The position numbers and the translations under genes were made by a program. Positions 24,793 through 24,989 of a stretch of DNA of 24,989 nucleotides are shown here, piece by piece. A model generated the notes under the pieces. That model worked only from the letters and a program-made list of their open reading frames with translations, was not told where the DNA came from and made no database searches. The DNA comes from Candidatus Homeothermus arabinoxylanisolvens (GTDB taxonomy: Bacteria > Bacteroidota > Bacteroidia > Bacteroidales > Muribaculaceae): assembly GCA_001689405.1 (NCBI GenBank), contig LUJO01000054.1:1-24989 (forward strand), read 5' to 3'. How positions within the stretch are numbered: position 1 is the stretch's first letter; each line of letters starts with the position of its first letter.

Positions 24793-24826
24793 AACGGGCT
24801 GTGTCATTGACGCAGCCCGTTTTTAT
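24793..24826 (+). terminator. Rho-independent terminator after tRNA-His
   Basis: AACGGGCTGTGTC (24793-24805) pairs with GACGCAGCCCGTT (24809-24821), 13 pairs with one G-T wobble, around a 3-nt loop. A run of five T follows (24820-24824). It begins 7 nt after the tRNA. Confidence 0.88.
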
Positions 24827-24831
24827 TTCCC

Positions 24832-24989
24832 CCCGGATTACAGCAGGTCGGTAGGGGCGCCGTAATTCCGGGTCAGCAGCAAAAGTCGGTTGAACTGTTA
24901 AAATATAACGGATTGGTAGGGGCACCGGTAGTGCGGCGCCCGCATATCCGGATGGCCATACGGGTCGTAGCCGGACAGCCACACAGGAG
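24832..24989 (+). repeat. Extragenic repeat-like region with direct and inverted repeats, cut by the window end
   Basis: No gene is credible in this stretch. GGTAGGGGCGCCG (24850-24862) recurs with one change as GGTAGGGGCACCG (24915-24927). The first copy is flanked by an inverted repeat (CCCGGATTAC 24832-24841 with GTAATTCCGGG 24862-24872, one bulged base). The second copy forms its own hairpin (GGGCACCG 24920-24927 with CGGCGCCC 24934-24941, one mismatch). A further palindrome ATCCGGAT lies at 24946-24953. The G/C-rich structured units look like REP-type intergenic repeats, but copy number in the genome cannot be judged here. Confidence 0.55.

Overview
The window is about 25 kb of conserved, gene-dense core chromosome from a member of the Bacteroidales. 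It most likely comes from a Muribaculaceae-like gut bacterium; that family is an inference from gene order and style, not from a marker gene. The order-level assignment rests on four things: repeated Bacteroidota promoters (TTG/TTTG, about 20 nt, then TAnnTTTG), A/T-rich start contexts without clear Shine-Dalgarno sites, a CarboxypepD-reg TonB-dependent receptor, and characteristic neighbours (DUF1599, DoxX/BT_3928-type protein, tpiA, SPOR protein, folE; and ileS, dksA-like, lspA, DUF4296 lipoprotein).

Layout. 121-2508 (+): a TonB-dependent outer-membrane receptor, tail-to-tail with a minus-strand operon (4875 back to 2492) of an M23 peptidase, a MerR-type regulator and a glycerate kinase. 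Divergent from that operon is alaS (5009-7639), followed by a strong hairpin. 7761-8765 (+): a secreted alpha/beta hydrolase, convergent with a second minus-strand operon (12464 back to 8775) of engB, a RelA-type ppGpp synthetase and a lipoprotein. 12632-16437 (+): DUF1599 protein, DoxX-like membrane protein, tpiA, SPOR-domain protein and folE, with promoters before DUF1599, tpiA and the SPOR gene. 16539-22267 (+): ileS, a DksA-like protein, lspA, a DUF4296 lipoprotein and a small unknown protein. 22415-24688 (+): rpmH (L34, 51 aa), folD and a CapA-like metallophosphatase. A tRNA-His follows, with its own promoter and terminator, and then a stretch of extragenic repeat sequence runs off the window end.

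Functional themes are translation (alaS, ileS, rpmH, engB, tRNA-His), the stringent response (RelA-type synthetase plus DksA-like protein), folate and one-carbon metabolism (folE, folD), and envelope biogenesis (M23, SPOR, lspA, lipoproteins, CapA-like).

There is no phage, integrated element, CRISPR array, insertion sequence or obvious defence island. The most notable points are residue-level: the isoleucyl-tRNA synthetase is of the eukaryote-like type 2 and carries a swapped GIHH signature where HxGH is normal; the RSH protein has lost its hydrolase residues; the DksA-like protein has lost three of four zinc cysteines but keeps the coiled-coil-tip DxxDxA motif. No gap between genes exceeds 300 bases. 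All calls come from reading the sequence without database searches.
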